Source: XYA12-FULL-58-9 sp001798605 (lineage in GTDB: Bacteria; Myxococcota; XYA12-FULL-58-9). From it: 23,149 bases of DNA. The DNA lies in assembly GCA_036736205.1 (NCBI GenBank), contig DAINMX010000084.1:1-23149 (forward strand). Direction: 5' to 3'. Positions within the stretch are counted from its first letter, which is position 1. Each line of letters starts with the position of its first letter. The notes below the pieces were generated by a model. It was not told where the DNA came from. It did not search any database and saw only the letters and a list, made by a program, of their open reading frames with translations. Positions 1 to 7,314 of this stretch are shown in pieces. A program made the position numbers and the translations under genes.

Positions 1-115
1 TTGGTAATCCCTCCCCCCCCGCCAGAACCTGTGTTGACGAACGGGTCGTTTTTTTGTTCCAGAATGGCCCGATCGTTGGCGCAGGGTTTGGTAATCCCCC
101 CCTCCAGAACCTGTG
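1..115. repeat. Two copies of a C-rich direct repeat, about 87 bp apart
   Basis: Copy 1 (1-33) and copy 2 (88-115) share TTGGTAATCC, then a C-rich tract of slightly different length, then CCAGAACCTGTG. Each copy is followed by a short GC hairpin and a T-run on the plus strand: ACGA-ACGGG-TCGT at 37-49 followed by T's to 55, and CCGG-CGGT-CCGG at 118-129 followed by GCCCTTTT. The window begins exactly at copy 1, so more copies may lie to the left. The remainder of 1-189 has no gene I can support. The hairpins could be weak plus-strand terminators for a gene to the left, or the unit could be a dispersed intergenic repeat. Confidence 0.6.
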
Positions 116-189
116 CCGGCGGTCCGGGCCCTTTTCTCCCCATCGCAACCAAGCTCTGCCACCCGTGCTATTGCATTTGAAATCAAGAT

Positions 190-2049
190 CTAGGACTTGA
201 ACCGATTGCGAATCCTGTGGCGCAGAAGCTCCACTGCGTCCGCTTCGTTGACGGGGGTGCCTGGGTTGAACCGAACCGTGAAGCTCGTTTTTGTGAGATC
301 GCCAAGGGGTGTGCCTTCGCGAACGATCTTGTTGTCCTGGTGCAAGCGTACGTCCTTGAGGGAAAGCCCAAGATCGTAACGGTTGAAAAGATCTCTGAAG
401 AGCATCTTTTTTAGGTCGCCTACCGTCCACGAATCGATTTGAACAGGAAGGAGCTGTGTTGCAACGCTGGTTCTCGCAATCCGGAAGGAGTACTCCACCA
501 CAATTTCGAAATCGACATAGGCCGTGTTGAGAACTGCTTGTACATCATCTCCCTTGGGCATCCAGTAGCTTGAGAGGGTGTGCCCACACAGCGGGCATAC
601 AGTGGCGCGAAGATCGTCGAGACCACGGGTACGGAAGAGGGGGATGGCGAACGCCTTACGTTGACAGGCGCTACACGTCGTGTAATCGCCGAGAACCTGG
701 AGGATGCGTTTCAGCTCTCGGCGAATAGGAAATGCCGTGAGCGCAATTGGGACGGCATTACGAGTGAGCTCGTTGCGAAAACGCAAACCCGTCTGCACTG
801 TTTTGCCGCTCGCGTGGCGTACACCTAGCTCGACCATGTCGTCGGCATCGACGAGCGCCTTTTCTAACGTGGCTGGTTTTGGATCGGATTGAGCAAGGTG
901 GTCGAATCGCGTTTTCAAATCATCGTAGGTCTCGAGCCCCAACAAAGGGTATGGAGATAGCTCGGACACATAACACAAAAGCAGCAACCGCAGCACTGCG
1001 GGCTGCGCGGGCCCTTCCACCTCGATCCATTTGGCCTGCTGCTGGGCAGCGGGACTGGCTTGGCTGGCTGCAAGGGAGTCGAGGCCGATGCGGATGAGCC
1101 GCTTGTCGGCGAATGGATCGAACACTCGATCGAGGGCCTGTCCACCACGTTCTTGCAGCGAGGTTGGTGTGCTCGCGTCACGGTTGTATCGTCGCACTTC
1201 AGACTCCAACAATCGAATGGCACTTGGGACATCGCTGAAAGAACGTTCGACTCTTTCCTGCAGCTCGCGTCTGAGCTCGCCAATCACATCCCGTCCAACC
1301 AACGAGCCCTGTTCGACATTGCGCAACAACTGGCAGGTGCCGCTCGACTCAAGGTCAGCTCGCTCGTCGTTGAGATTCTCGAGGACCGTGTCGAACCACA
1401 ATAAACGTTCCTGCAGTGCGCCCAGTTGTGTCTCCACATTGTCATCCCATCCTGCATCTATTTCTCCGCCCTTGGCTTGTTCTTCCATGGCTTCGAGGCG
1501 GGCGAGGTCGCCTTCGCGATACATGGCGTTGATTCGGCCCATGACTTGGCCAAACCGCACGCGCTCGTCTTCCGTGCGTGCCAGATCTGGATGGAATCGT
1601 CGAGCCAAGGCCCGGTAGGCGGCCTTGAGACGATCGCTGCGGTCTGGCACGAGAAGATCGTCGATAGCTGGTGATTCTTTCGCGGGTGGCACTGCCGCAT
1701 ATCGGGACGCCCGGTCTTCGAGCTCACGGGCGCGCCTGTTTTCGAGCCTGACGGCGTCGTCGGTGATTGAATGCCGCTTGGCTCGGTTGAGAAGATCTGC
1801 CCATCGTTCGATGTGCCGGGTGAGTGCCTCAACTCGGCTCAGGGTGTCGTACTCGGTCGCCAAGACTGCGCGAGTCCTGCCCTCGAATGCTGCGAGCTGT
1901 TCGCGGAGTGTCTCGATCTCGAGGTCGAGCTCCGCCAGCTGATCACGGCGGTGTTCCAACTGAGATTGCAGTGATCGCAGTTCGCGACGCTCAGGAGCGG
2001 CAGACAACACCAGGGTGGTGTTGGCGTGCTGTTTCTTACGACTCGGCAT
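190..2049 (-). CDS. J-domain protein with coiled coil, zinc ribbon and putative C-terminal ubiquitin-like domain
   Basis: This 619-residue protein has at least four recognisable parts. Residues about 20-115 are Leu/Glu/Arg-rich and look coiled-coil. Residues about 137-180 form a J domain with the HPD motif at 153-155 (LARRFHPDLA), which is expected to stimulate an Hsp70 (DnaK). Residues 459-488 hold CSAC and CPLC, a probable zinc ribbon. Residues about 510-597 resemble a ubiquitin-type beta-grasp: two strands, then the helix TVGDLKKML, then VRLHQDNKIV, PLGDL and a last strand SFTVRF, in the same order as in ubiquitin. There is no Gly-Gly end; 22 further residues follow. No glycine/phenylalanine region or DnaJ-type substrate domain is present, so it is a specialised co-chaperone rather than DnaJ. 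It is cytoplasmic (no signal peptide). The ATG at 2049 lies 41 bp after algH, so it is probably the last gene of the rsmD cluster. No strong ribosome binding site is visible. Confidence 0.85.
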   Translation of the reverse strand: MPSRKKQHANTTLVLSAAPERRELRSLQSQLEHRRDQLAELDLEIETLREQLAAFEGRTRAVLATEYDTLSRVEALTRHIERWADLLNRAKRHSITDDAVRLENRRARELEDRASRYAAVPPAKESPAIDDLLVPDRSDRLKAAYRALARRFHPDLARTEDERVRFGQVMGRINAMYREGDLARLEAMEEQAKGGEIDAGWDDNVETQLGALQERLLWFDTVLENLNDERADLESSGTCQLLRNVEQGSLVGRDVIGELRRELQERVERSFSDVPSAIRLLESEVRRYNRDASTPTSLQERGGQALDRVFDPFADKRLIRIGLDSLAASQASPAAQQQAKWIEVEGPAQPAVLRLLLLCYVSELSPYPLLGLETYDDLKTRFDHLAQSDPKPATLEKALVDADDMVELGVRHASGKTVQTGLRFRNELTRNAVPIALTAFPIRRELKRILQVLGDYTTCSACQRKAFAIPLFRTRGLDDLRATVCPLCGHTLSSYWMPKGDDVQAVLNTAYVDFEIVVEYSFRIARTSVATQLLPVQIDSWTVGDLKKMLFRDLFNRYDLGLSLKDVRLHQDNKIVREGTPLGDLTKTSFTVRFNPGTPVNEADAVELLRHRIRNRFKS

Positions 2050-2090
2050 CGGCGGCCACTCGTTCGTCGAAGCGTTCCCTCGTCAGACGG

Positions 2091-2651
2091 TCAGTGAACG
2101 GCACCAGAGTGCATCAGAAGCGCAGAATCGATGCCCATGCTTCTGAGGGCCTCTTCCCAGACCGCGTCGGGATCGTCCACGAAGGTCAGGTTTTCGACCG
2201 GATTGGTCACCAGCCATGCTCCTTGGATCACCTCGTCGGCCAGCTGCCCCGGCCCCCAGCCAGCATAGCCGAGGTAGATCCGCATGCGTGGTGGTGGTTT
2301 TTCCACCAGCAAGCGCAGGGATTCGAGAGAATAGCTCAGCTTGAGTTCACCCGAGACGTTCTCCGTTTCCGGGCCCTCGTGGTCTGAGGCGTGGAGGATG
2401 AATGCTCGGTCGGGTTGTACCGGACCTCCCTGAAACACCAGGGAGGAAGGATCTCCGCGAAACTGCATGCTCTGGCTACTGCAGAATGTCCCGATGTCGA
2501 GATTGCTTGGGCGATTGATCAACAGGCCCATCGAACCATCCTCACCGTGTTCCAGCAGGAGGACGACACCACGAACAAAGTTAGGATCGCCAAGTTGGGG
2601 CACGGCGATGAGAAAACTCGGCGCAGCAAGCTCGGTTTCGACGATCGACAT
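2091..2651 (-). CDS. algH: YqgE/AlgH family protein (UPF0301)
   Basis: The protein (186 residues from this ATG) has the family pattern: FLIAVPQLGDPNF near the start, VVLLLEHGEDGSMGLLINRP after it, then FQGGPVQPDR and GYAGWGPGQL. Members are small cytoplasmic proteins of about 185-190 residues. AlgH was named from alginate regulation in Pseudomonas, but the molecular role is not settled. I chose the ATG at 2651 over the TTG two codons upstream (2657). No Shine-Dalgarno sequence precedes it; instead TATGCT lies exactly 6 nt before the ATG (2658-2663), which could be a -10 box for a leaderless transcript. It sits 47 bp after the PDZ gene and 41 bp before the J-domain gene, all on the same strand. 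Confidence 0.93.
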   Translation of the reverse strand: MSIVETELAAPSFLIAVPQLGDPNFVRGVVLLLEHGEDGSMGLLINRPSNLDIGTFCSSQSMQFRGDPSSLVFQGGPVQPDRAFILHASDHEGPETENVSGELKLSYSLESLRLLVEKPPPRMRIYLGYAGWGPGQLADEVIQGAWLVTNPVENLTFVDDPDAVWEEALRSMGIDSALLMHSGAVH

Positions 2652-2698
2652 CGGCAAAGCATAACCGGTAACGCCAGGGCATTCCAGAGGGGGAAGAT

Positions 2699-3088
2699 TT
2701 ACGGTTTTGTGGAGTAACCATCGGTGGTCTTTGCCATTTTTCGGCGCTTGACCACCATGATGAATCGTTGACCGTTACGGTCGACAGTGAGAGTGACCTG
2801 GGTATCTGGCTTGCCGCGAACCCGCATGACCACGTCCCCGAGGCTCTGACCGGTTATCGGCTTGCCATCGACCATGTCAATACGATCGCCGCTTTGGATT
2901 CCTGCCTCCGCGGCGCTTCCACCTGCAAGGGTCCGCACAACCATCGCTGAGCCATCGACCATATTGAGTTCCATGCCAACCCCCACAAAATCTTTGGGAA
3001 AGGAGTCGACAACCTCGGCCCGCTGGCAACTTGCGCTACCGATGGCTGCGCAGATCCCCAGAGCCGACGCGAGGGGGCGGAGTTTCAC
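2699..3088 (-). CDS. Small PDZ-domain protein, probable lipoprotein
   Basis: This is a 129-residue protein: a signal-like N-terminus (Lys2, Arg4, hydrophobic stretch 6-19) ending in GSASC with Cys21 as candidate lipidated cysteine (an imperfect lipobox), followed by one PDZ domain (about 34-115). The carboxylate-binding loop is VGVGM (35-39), and AAEAGIQSGDRIDMVDGKPI is the classic PDZ core seen in HtrA/DegP and CtpA proteases. No protease domain is attached, so it probably binds or anchors a partner in the periplasm. It starts with GTG inside the end of coaD (overlap GTGA, 3085-3088), which suggests translational coupling. An envelope PDZ protein embedded in a coaD/rsmD operon is unusual; its function is unknown. 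Confidence 0.8.
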   Translation of the reverse strand: MKLRPLASALGICAAIGSASCQRAEVVDSFPKDFVGVGMELNMVDGSAMVVRTLAGGSAAEAGIQSGDRIDMVDGKPITGQSLGDVVMRVRGKPDTQVTLTVDRNGQRFIMVVKRRKMAKTTDGYSTKP

Positions 3089-3564
3089 TCAGCAAATCGC
3101 TTTCGCAAGTTCTGCCTCACATTTTCGGGAACCAATCCCCCGACGTCGCCTCCAAAGGAGGCGACCTCTCGGACGAGTTGGCTGGAGACGAAGAAATACT
3201 CCTCGTCGGTCATCATGAAGACGATCTCGAGGCCAGTTTGAAGCCGTCGGTTCATGTGGGTCATCTGAAACTCAAACTCAAAGTCGGAGACGGCCCGCAG
3301 TCCTCGTAGGATCACCGACGCGTTGCGCTTCTGGGCGTAGTCAACCAACAGCCCAGTGAACGTCACGATCTCGATTCGTGGGTTGTCGCCAACCGCCTCC
3401 CGAATCATCGCCATTCGCTCTTCGGGGGTGAATAGGGGTGGTTTCTTGATGTTGATTGCAACAGCCACAATCAATTGATCGAATATTCGCAAACCGCGCT
3501 CGACGAGGTTGAGATGTCCAAACGTAACCGGGTCGAAGGATCCAGGATATACAGCGATTGTCAC
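3085..3564 (-). CDS. coaD: Phosphopantetheine adenylyltransferase
   Basis: CoaD transfers AMP from ATP to 4'-phosphopantetheine to make dephospho-CoA, the fourth step of coenzyme A synthesis. From the GTG at 3564 the protein is 159 residues, the normal length. It has YPGSFDPVTFGH (6-17) with the nucleotidyltransferase (T/H)xGH motif, RGLRAVSDFEFEFQ (87-100), and SSQLVREVASFGGDV (127-141), all family hallmarks. The reading frame is open further upstream, but the GTG at 3564 is the likely start because AAAGGA lies 8 nt before it and the protein then begins TIAVYPGSFDP as in homologues. The start overlaps the rsmD stop by 4 bp (GTGA). The rsmD-coaD pairing is common in bacteria and supports both calls. 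Confidence 0.97.
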   Translation of the reverse strand: MTIAVYPGSFDPVTFGHLNLVERGLRIFDQLIVAVAINIKKPPLFTPEERMAMIREAVGDNPRIEIVTFTGLLVDYAQKRNASVILRGLRAVSDFEFEFQMTHMNRRLQTGLEIVFMMTDEEYFFVSSQLVREVASFGGDVGGLVPENVRQNLRKRFAE

Positions 3565-4121
3565 GGACTGTGTCCTTTCATGACGAATATACTCACGGCC
3601 ACGTCGCCAAAAGGGCGCTCCCGACTCAAGCACCACCCATTTGGCGCAGCAGGCGGGTGAACGCGTCCACGATGCTCACATATCACAGAGCTTTCGGCGG
3701 CCATTATCCCTGATGCAGCGAGTTGCCACAATGTTGGCTCCAACAGACCCGCGTCAAAGGGAGGGTCCAGAAATGCCACATCAAAGTGCTCCCCCTCGTC
3801 CACCAGTTTCTTGAGCGCCTGGCTCGCCGCCACCGGCAAGATGCGGGATTGAGTGCCGGCGACAACCGCGAGATTCTTTTCGAGGAACTGTCGGGCGCGG
3901 CGGTCATTGTCAACAAAAACGGAGCGGTTGGCACCTCGGGACAAAGCCTCGATGCCGAAGGCACCCGTGCCAGCAAAAAGGTCGAGGATCGTGGCACCTG
4001 GGATCATCGGGCCGAGAATTGAGAAGAGTGCCTCGCGCACACGATCAGGAGTGGGGCGGGTGTGCAACCCTTTCGGCGCGGTCAGACGGCGACCGCGGGC
4101 GCTGCCAGCGATGACTCGCAC
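3561..4121 (-). CDS. rsmD: 16S rRNA (guanine(966)-N(2))-methyltransferase RsmD
   Basis: RsmD methylates G966 of 16S rRNA using S-adenosylmethionine. From the GTG at 4121 the protein has 186 residues, typical for the family. VRVIAGSARGRRL opens it; RPTPDRVREALFSIL (24-38 approx.) is the family signature; DLFAGTGAFG (47-56) is the SAM-binding motif I; DPPF (119-122) is the catalytic N-methyltransferase motif IV. The frame is open for 71 codons upstream, but those residues do not look like RsmD. No Shine-Dalgarno is seen before the GTG; instead a TTCACC-N17-TAGAAT promoter-like pair ends 7 nt before it, so the mRNA may be leaderless. First gene of the tight rsmD-coaD-PDZ run. Confidence 0.95.
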   Translation of the reverse strand: MRVIAGSARGRRLTAPKGLHTRPTPDRVREALFSILGPMIPGATILDLFAGTGAFGIEALSRGANRSVFVDNDRRARQFLEKNLAVVAGTQSRILPVAASQALKKLVDEGEHFDVAFLDPPFDAGLLEPTLWQLAASGIMAAESSVICEHRGRVHPPAAPNGWCLSRERPFGDVAVSIFVMKGHSP

Positions 4122-4128
4122 GGCTGTA

Positions 4129-4157
4129 ATTCTATGCCAGTTCGCTGCAAAGGTGAA
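4129..4157 (-). promoter_or_regulatory. Candidate sigma-70 promoter of rsmD, leaderless geometry
   Basis: On the minus strand TTCACC (4152-4157, 4/6 match to TTGACA), a 17-nt spacer and TAGAAT (4129-4134, 5/6 match to TATAAT) lie in order. Only 7 nt separate the -10 box from the GTG start of rsmD, so transcription would begin at or next to the start codon. Inferred from consensus only. Confidence 0.4.
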
Positions 4158-4224
4158 AATTGATGGCAGTTGAATTGTGGCGGCGGTGCGATTTGGCTGG
4201 AGCAAGCCCGACGGAACTGTCCGA

Positions 4225-4494
4225 TCAACGCTTTTGGCGGCCCGCAGTGCTGGAAACGACCGCCAGCGCCGGTTCTCGCCGGGTACGAACGGTTTCGGCG
4301 CGGTGGAGGGTCTCTTCGATTTCCTCCATGACACGGCGCCAGCGCAAAAAAGTCACGTTGAAAGCCTCCCGTTCCGCGGTCCAGCGATCGAGAGTGGACT
4401 TGGGAATATCGACCGCACTGGGGTCGTTGCTCGGCTTCCATTCAAACGTATGGTTGCCGTCGAAATCGAGACCGATGTTGATGTGTGCCAGCAT
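4225..4494 (-). CDS. Hypothetical protein, 89 residues
   Basis: I do not recognise this family. From the ATG at 4494 the product has a beta-like N-terminus (INIGLDFDGNHTFEW), then KSTLDRWTAEREAFNVTF and a charged, probably helical stretch RWRRVMEEIEETLHRAE, then a basic tail. It has no signal peptide or membrane segment, so it is probably a soluble cytoplasmic protein. It reads more like a real protein than the overlapping frames. The frame stays open to 4623, but that extension would run into the oppositely oriented aminotransferase gene, so I prefer the internal ATG. No clear ribosome binding site. It is 103 bp upstream of rsmD on the same strand and divergent from the aminotransferase. Confidence 0.6.
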   Translation of the reverse strand: MLAHINIGLDFDGNHTFEWKPSNDPSAVDIPKSTLDRWTAEREAFNVTFLRWRRVMEEIEETLHRAETVRTRREPALAVVSSTAGRQKR

Positions 4495-4577
4495 GATTTG
4501 AGCGTGACTAAAACACGGTGGTCCGACAATTCGGTCTCTGGAGTTGACTCCCGTTGCCACTTTCGGCACTCGAAGCG

Positions 4578-5732
4578 ATGCGCTTCTCTTCTCGAATTCC
4601 ATCGAGTTTGCAGACGAGCCCATTGGTCGAACAGCTGCGACAAATGCAGCTCATCGACTTGACTTGCTCAAATCCGACCCGATGTGGACTGACCTACCCA
4701 GTGCAATCGCTCGCCGACGCGTTGTCCAGCCCCGATCCTCTCTCCTATTCACCTTCGGCGCTTGGCAAACTGGAGGCACGGGCGGCGATCGCCAGGTGCG
4801 CCCGCGAAGAAACCACAGCCGACCAGGTTGTGTTGTGTGCCAGCACCAGCGAGGCCTACGCGTGGGTGTTCAAGCTGTTTTGCGAAGCAAATGAGTTGGT
4901 CGCTTACCCCGCCCCGTCCTATCCGTTGATTTCGGTGATTGGTGAGCTTGAGGCAACCGTACCCGTGTCATACCGTTTGGCGTTCGATGGCCAATGGGAG
5001 ATCGATCTTGCCAGTCTGGAAGCTCGAGTGGAGCAGGGGGCGCGGGTGATCGTCATGGTTCAGCCCAACAACCCGACCGGATCGTGCGTGAGCGTGGAGC
5101 AAGGCATTCAACTCGCCGACCTTTGTGCTCGCTATGATGCGATCGCCATCAGTGATGAGGTGTTCGCACCGTACGCCCGGCAGCCAATGCCTGCCCTGGG
5201 CCGGTGTTTTGCGGGCAAGGCACCTCTGATTTGTCTCGATGGCCTCTCCAAAGGGTTGGGCCTGCCAGGGGCCAAGCTCTCGTGGATGATCGTCAGGGGT
5301 GCCGACCTTGCCTGCCGTCAGAGCATTATTGAGCGGCTGGAGTGGGTCGCTGACGCTTTTCTGTCGGTGTCCGCACTCATACAGAACGCTACGCCGAGGT
5401 TGATGGAGATCGCCCCAGTTGTTCAGCGTCGCATCAATAGCCGAGTGTTGGAGAATCAGGCGACCCTCAAGGAGGCGCTGGGGCGGGTTCCTTCCGTGGA
5501 TCTTCTGCCGTCGATGGGGGGCTGGAGCGCGGTGTTGCGGTTGCCCCGTACCCGAAACGATGACGAATTGGTGTTGTGGCTCGCCCGAGAAGCTCACGTC
5601 TTTGTCCACTCAGGGTACTTTTATGACTTCGCCGGTGAAGGTTATGTGGTGATATCGCTTCTGGGGGATCCAGCAGAGCTTGCCGCGTCCGCAGAGCGGT
5701 TGGTAGACCTCTTCCTGCGCGAATACGGCTGA
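4578..5732 (+). CDS. PLP-dependent class I/II aminotransferase
   Basis: This is a fold-type I aminotransferase of 384 residues. It shows the early SNPTRCGLTYP segment, NNPTG (164-168), SDEVFAPY (192-199) with the Asp that contacts the pyridine nitrogen, and DGLSKGLGLPGAKLSW with the Schiff-base lysine at about 225. The substrate cannot be read from sequence; the nearest family resemblance is to the aspartate/alanine/kynurenine-type aminotransferases that open with FSSR-P and a SNPT motif. I chose the ATG at 4578 because it begins RFSSRIP as in this group; a TTG 24 bp upstream (4554) has GGAG about 10 nt before it and is the alternative. It stands alone, divergent from the small hypothetical gene, 174 bp before the DUF4388 gene. 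Confidence 0.9.
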   Translation: MRFSSRIPSSLQTSPLVEQLRQMQLIDLTCSNPTRCGLTYPVQSLADALSSPDPLSYSPSALGKLEARAAIARCAREETTADQVVLCASTSEAYAWVFKLFCEANELVAYPAPSYPLISVIGELEATVPVSYRLAFDGQWEIDLASLEARVEQGARVIVMVQPNNPTGSCVSVEQGIQLADLCARYDAIAISDEVFAPYARQPMPALGRCFAGKAPLICLDGLSKGLGLPGAKLSWMIVRGADLACRQSIIERLEWVADAFLSVSALIQNATPRLMEIAPVVQRRINSRVLENQATLKEALGRVPSVDLLPSMGGWSAVLRLPRTRNDDELVLWLAREAHVFVHSGYFYDFAGEGYVVISLLGDPAELAASAERLVDLFLREYG

Positions 5733-5749
5733 TCTTCGCTGCCCCCGCA

Positions 5750-5790
5750 TGTGACCCTCGTCACAGTCGTGATCACCATGTCACCATGAC
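5750..5790 (+). promoter_or_regulatory. CRP-type palindrome followed by two further dyads
   Basis: TGTGA-CCCTCG-TCACA (5750-5765) matches the CRP/FNR-superfamily consensus TGTGA-N6-TCACA at all ten half-site positions. GTGATCAC (5769-5776) is a perfect 8-bp palindrome and GTCA-CCA-TGAC (5780-5790) is a perfect 4+4 dyad. They lie just after the aminotransferase stop and about 142 bp before the DUF4388 start. Binding by a CRP-like regulator is inference. Confidence 0.5.
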
Positions 5791-5906
5791 AGAAACGCCC
5801 CCGAGATTTGCGGTCGCCTACCTGTCACTACATTTGGACAATCAACGGGTTAGGCGTTGGCTCGTGGCATGGCGCTTGCTGTTCCAAGTGTAACCCGGAG
5901 GTGGTC

Positions 5907-6278
5907 ATGGCCAGCAACGTTGCTCTTTCTCATGAAACCGCAGGGTCCTGGGATGGGTGTTTGGTGGGCACGCTGGAGACCTGGGCGCTCAGTGACATCA
6001 TCACCTGGCTGCACCAGACTCACCGCTGTGCGATGCTCCGCGTTGGTGTGGGGTTCGGTGCCGGAGTCATTTTCTTCAAGCACGGTCAGCTGTATCGCTG
6101 CGAGTGGGGCGCTTTGAGTGGGGAAACTGCTTTGATCTCGTTGTTAGGCCTTTCGGGCGGTGCTTTTTCTCTCATCCAGCGGGATCCTCCCCACGCGCTT
6201 ACCAATGTTTTCCGCCCAACCGCGGAGCTGCTCCTGCAACTGGCTATTGCGCAGGATGAGCGGGTTCGCCACGGCTGA
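5907..6278 (+). CDS. DUF4388 domain protein
   Basis: The 123-residue protein is almost entirely one DUF4388 (PATAN-type) domain: GCLVGTLETWALSDIITWL, a central pair of strands with AMLRVG, GVIFFKHGQLYRCEWG, then GETALISLLGLSGGAFSL. Such domains are common in deltaproteobacteria, often beside response regulators, and are thought to mediate signalling interactions; no enzyme activity is known. It has no signal peptide. The start is well supported: GGAGG lies 6 nt before the ATG at 5907. The CRP-like site upstream may control it. It converges on the TPR protein gene with 16 bp between the stops. Confidence 0.85.
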   Translation: MASNVALSHETAGSWDGCLVGTLETWALSDIITWLHQTHRCAMLRVGVGFGAGVIFFKHGQLYRCEWGALSGETALISLLGLSGGAFSLIQRDPPHALTNVFRPTAELLLQLAIAQDERVRHG

Positions 6279-6294
6279 GCCAGCGGCAAACGAT

Positions 6295-7314
6295 TCAGAG
6301 GCGTTCGAGAAGGAGACGGGCGACCTCGAGGTCGGGAGCGATCTCGAGCGCTTTGAGTAGGGCAGCGCGAGCGTCATCTCTGCGGCCGAGGTGGATGAGG
6401 GTTTTGGCCCAGTCGACGTGGACGGGGGCCGACACATTGCGTTGGGCCTGGGCATCGAGGGGAATGAGCTCAAGTCCTCGGCGGTATGAATCCTCCGCGC
6501 CAAGGTAATCCTTCCGTTTCACCAGGTCGTCGGCTTTGCGGATGAGCTCGAAGGCGCGCTCCAGTCGACTGTCCTTGGCAATGTCTGGATCGTACTCCCG
6601 AAGCAAACCATCCTTGCTCTCTGACTCATCCCTCGCGCTCGCTCGCGCTGCTGGCGTAAACAACGACTCAGCTTCGGGGCCACCGGTGTGCCCGACTATC
6701 GACAGGCCGAAGCCGATGCCAGAGGTGTCGAAGTTTGGGCCATGCTCGACGACGAGGTCTTGCGTCCAACGCCCCTCAACAAACGCCTGGGCACTGAGCC
6801 ATTGCCAAACATCAACATGTACTCCCGCACGACCGCGAATTTCACCGATCAAGCTCCAGCCACTTTCTTGCGGGGCGTTATCTGGGCGCACATAGGTGAC
6901 GTTGGCAACTGCGCCGCCCAGGTCGAGCCCGAGCATTGGCCTGACCCGAAACGAGAATGGGGTCAGGCGCAGGCCAACGCTCATCGGTACAGCGGACAAT
7001 CCGTATGTGGAGGCCGGTTCGTTGTGGACAACGCTACCTTCAGGAAGGTTGCCTGAGGCGAAGCGATATCCGATGTGAAGGATGATGTCGGTGTGCAGGT
7101 GGGTCATGCCGACGCCGTAGACAAGGGCGATCTCGTGAAGAAATGGTTGTGCCTGCCCCAGCGCGATCCTTTCGACTGAGCTGTCGAGCTTGGGAACACC
7201 TGCGGGAGAGTGCCCGATGGCTTCGATGCTAAATACCAATCTGTCGATCTCCTTGGCATCAATGGAGGTCGACGCGAAAATGCAACTCAAACAAAACAGC
7301 GAAATGGGGCGCAT
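6295..7314 (-). CDS. Secreted envelope protein: beta-rich domain plus C-terminal TPRs
   Basis: The product has 339 residues. It begins with a cleavable-type signal peptide (Arg2, hydrophobic core, cleavage probably near residues 20-22). Residues about 30-230 contain alternating hydrophobic/aromatic segments with Gly/Asn turns (FLHEIALVYGVGM, DIILHIGYRFASG, RVRPMLGLDLGGAVANVTY, FGLSIVGHTGG) like outer-membrane beta-barrel strands. A charged linker follows, then tetratricopeptide-like helices: LERAFELIRKADDLVKRKDY, LGAEDSYRRGLELIP and WAKTLIHLGRRDDARAALLK. I chose the ATG at 7314 because GAGAG lies 7 nt upstream; an ATG two codons earlier (7320) is too close to it. If the first part is a barrel, the TPRs would face the periplasm. 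I do not recognise a named family. Confidence 0.75.
   Translation of the reverse strand: MRPISLFCLSCIFASTSIDAKEIDRLVFSIEAIGHSPAGVPKLDSSVERIALGQAQPFLHEIALVYGVGMTHLHTDIILHIGYRFASGNLPEGSVVHNEPASTYGLSAVPMSVGLRLTPFSFRVRPMLGLDLGGAVANVTYVRPDNAPQESGWSLIGEIRGRAGVHVDVWQWLSAQAFVEGRWTQDLVVEHGPNFDTSGIGFGLSIVGHTGGPEAESLFTPAARASARDESESKDGLLREYDPDIAKDSRLERAFELIRKADDLVKRKDYLGAEDSYRRGLELIPLDAQAQRNVSAPVHVDWAKTLIHLGRRDDARAALLKALEIAPDLEVARLLLERL

Noticed and set aside
1031..1618. 195-residue plus-strand open frame inside the J-domain gene
   Set aside because: Ser/Arg-rich composition typical of the antisense of a GC-rich gene; the minus-strand frame has clear domains.
4177..4662. 161-residue plus-strand frame opposite the small hypothetical gene
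   Set aside because: Composition is poor and it overlaps the start of the aminotransferase; the minus-strand frame reads as a protein.
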